Origin: Apostichopus japonicus
Lineage: Eukaryota; Echinodermata; Holothuroidea; Aspidochirotida; Stichopodidae
Direction of reading: 5' to 3'
Assembly: GCF_037975245.1 (NCBI RefSeq)
Contig: NC_092574.1
Coordinates: 8,000,213 to 8,064,212 of the forward strand
Length of the DNA: 64,000 nucleotides
The notes beneath the pieces are model-generated. The model made no database searches. It worked only from the letters and a program-made list of their open reading frames with translations, and was not told where the DNA came from. Positions 61,610 to 64,000 of this stretch are shown piece after piece. The position numbers and the translations under genes were made by a program. How positions within the stretch are numbered: position 1 is the stretch's first letter; each line of letters starts with the position of its first letter.

Positions 61610-63803
61610 GTATGTTGAAATAAAGTATTCAGAGAATGAATTGTGACTTGAATATATGGCATATTGCAGTGATTTTTTGATGGACATGAGAGTTTGCAGC
61701 TAATCAATTCATTTTGCTGCCATCTTAAAGTGTTTAAATGATTACCTGCTTAAATATTGATATCGTACAACATGGTGAATACCAAATCAAATTCATCAGT
61801 GGCGCTATTATTCCTTGGTTAAATATTTTGTAAAGAGTGTGATGTATGTTGACATAATTTTCAAATTCATCCTCAAAGCATATAACATTGTTGAACTGAT
61901 GTGTTTCAAATAGACATAAAATAGCAATGAAAAATGAACTAATTGACATGATTATAGCAAAGTATGGTCTGTGAAGGGGTGTGTCTCTTGTCTCAGGACT
62001 GATAGATAGGGACCTACAGTAGGTAGACTCACAGATGGCTGGAGCAGTTAAGGATTAACTTACAAACAGTTCCAGTCTGAGACAATGAGTATGGTTTATT
62101 ATCCTTGGTCAGATTGTAGGAATGAATGTCTCTGATATGGGTAGTCAGTCTGTCATTGTGCAAGCCAAGGATGAACCTTGCCATATCAGAGGCTGTAGAA
62201 TGTTTGCATTTTGACAAGAGTGTCATGTTCATCAGAAGTTACCTAGCCTTTTGGCCATATATTGTATGTCCAGTTAGACTTTGGCAGAAAGCTCATTTGT
62301 GGCATGATGAAAGTGGCCTTCCAGAAATTGGTGAAGTAGTAGGGGTTAGAAAGGGATTTTCATGACATCTGTAAAAGGGCAGACTGTGTCCTATGAATAG
62401 TTGATTTATGTCTGCTATGAATAGAAATGATGTGTGTTTTGTGAGTCTCAAAAATTCAGGTTATGGAGAAATGACAGACCAAGTTCAGCATTCTCTTATT
62501 AATGATAGCCTATATAAATGTCAGGTACGCCTAAGCAGTTCTCACTGGTCAGAGGTTGAGCACCGGTGCATGAGTTGATGATAATTTTGGTTTGTAACCT
62601 AAAATATCCCCATCATCAACTCTCAGGCTGAATTTACTTATGTTCTTGTTTGATGATTTGTACATCTTTGGTTGTGGCTATGTGCATGCAGGCATTTCTG
62701 ATTATATTTTCATACAGACTATATGTGTGAGCTAACATTGGCTATGCTTGTCCAGTCAGGCTGTGAATCGGAATTCCTGTTCATGGGTCAATTATACTAT
62801 CTTTCACTTGCATCATTTCAGGAAAGCGGGAATTGTTGCTTGCAGTGCTGAACTGTTTTTATCCAAGCTTACAGTGGCTTGCTTTTCTTATTCATTAATG
62901 TTGAATGTGTTTCTCTAATTTTTTATTTTTTGTGGTTGTAATTTCATGATTTTCCTGTAATTTTTAATTCTGTTTTCTTTCCTTTTTAGCTGTCATTTCC
63001 TTGCCCAACATGCTGTTACATTGGAAAAGCACTTCTATATATGGTTCATCATTGTTTATACAACTGCAATCATGGCAATCTGATGTTTTACAAATATCTA
63101 AGTAAAATCACAACTTCAGTAGCAGTATCTCCAGGCCAGCCAATTTGAAGAAGTTCAGATTTTCCATTTAAAAATTCATAAAATATAATATTGACCCATG
63201 TGACCTAATTAATATGATCTGAGCAACCAATAGTGAGGCATATAGCAGGGCTCTAGCCAGGTTCACTTGTCCAAAATCAAGTCCAAGTCAACATGTCCTG
63301 AGTCCAAGCCATGTCAGAATCAGAGTGAAGGCCGGGACAAGAATATCAGAGTCGAGAATCCAGTTGAAACATAATTTTGATTTTTGTTGCTCACACCAAC
63401 TTGGCTGGCCTGGATGTATTGCCATTGGTAACGTTGTTTGTGATTGTACTTAAATATTTGCAAATATTGGATTGCCATTATGTAATCGATAAGGCATGAT
63501 AAGTACAGTATGGACAGTTTGTCAACTGCTTGGACAATTAGGATTCAAAGACATTTTAAAACTCTTGGCATAGTAGTGTTAATGAAGCAGTCTATGAGTC
63601 ATGTTTTACAAGTTTTCCCTGTCATATTGTATGGGAGGGGGCAGAAGAGAGTAAAGGAGGCTATTGGGGAATGGTGGGTACGGGTGTGGAGAAGGGGTAG
63701 GGAGAGATTAAACTTTGGAACAGGATGACTCCCAGAAAAGTTGTCCATAGCTATTTAAAACTATGAATGCATCATTATAACCTCAAACCTTGTTTATTTT
63801 CAG
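61610..63803. other. no gene recognised
   Basis: Possible intron between the two weak candidate exons. A hairpin is formed by gagttgatgat (62571-62581) and atcatcaactc (about 62613-62623). Otherwise nothing seen. Confidence 0.4.
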
Positions 63804-63890
63804 TGTGATAATCACCATGCAAAGCTCAAAGATCATCATTCAAGGGACTCGAGCGAAGAGACCAGCAAGAAAGTTAAAATCCTAGATTAG
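63804..63890 (+). CDS. candidate terminal exon, unknown protein
   Basis: Follows ttattttcag and reads, in phase 0, CDNHHAKLKDHHSRDSSEE and TSKKVKILD then TAG (63888-63890). Charged, with a KKxK-type basic end. It cannot join directly to the candidate exon at 61537-61609 because the phases differ, so at least one more exon would be needed. Chance occurrence is possible. Confidence 0.22.
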   Translation, partial: CDNHHAKLKDHHSRDSSEETSKKVKILD

Positions 63891-64000
63891 AGGTGAGAGG
63901 TTTGATCAGACATAGTGAAGTCTGCATGTTTTTGTGTGATTATGTGTGTGTGTATGTCTTATAATGGAATCTTGGATTATGTAGTTAAATGAGCCAATAT

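Overview
The window is metazoan genomic DNA: AT-rich, with split genes whose introns use GT/AG borders, and dense in microsatellites, poly(G)/poly(C) runs and several classes of transposon. Short GGCCTAG-type runs (for example near 57010-57110), the repeat types and the protein similarities suggest a marine invertebrate deuterostome, most likely an echinoderm. That placement is inference. All gene identities come from reading translated exons by eye against remembered family features; no search was run.

Layout. 1-624: a 64-bp tandem array. 1790-7478 (+): the last four coding exons of a prostaglandin reductase 2-like gene, whose 5' exons lie outside the window or were not found. 10556-13764 (-) and 22504-29094 (+): two head-to-head paralogous class A GPCR genes, each 386 residues and each with one intron at the identical codon position in TM6. 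They look prostanoid-receptor-like. The 8.7 kb between them holds a TTAA-flanked MITE copy, a near-perfect 1.7-kb palindrome of two truncated Penelope-like retroelements carrying hammerhead-ribozyme motifs, and a 91-bp higher-order tandem array. The intron of the second GPCR holds a LINE remnant and a 3.2-kb DNA transposon with TTAA target duplications that carries a decayed THAP gene and a decayed P2X7-C-terminal-like gene, convergently arranged. 33549-35466 (-): three exons of a CD225/dispanin (IFITM-like) membrane protein. 38886-44032: a complete but disabled Ty3/gypsy LTR retrotransposon with 161-bp LTRs and a GCCTA target duplication. 48150-56537 (-): the complete SMU1 spliceosomal gene, 11 coding exons and 513 codons, the length of human SMU1. 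One of its introns is almost wholly a MITE. 57520-59038: a non-autonomous hAT element with a perfect 8-bp target duplication. 59 kb to the end has no recognised gene, only two weak candidate exons.

Working together. PTGR2 reduces 15-keto-prostaglandins and so completes their inactivation. Its neighbours are two GPCRs whose TM3-ECL2 region resembles prostanoid receptors. A prostaglandin signalling and clearance cluster is possible but unproven. SMU1 is an unrelated housekeeping splicing gene. The strongest leads for novelty are the convergent two-gene TTAA transposon, the palindromic Penelope pair with ribozymes, and the MITE-filled SMU1 intron.
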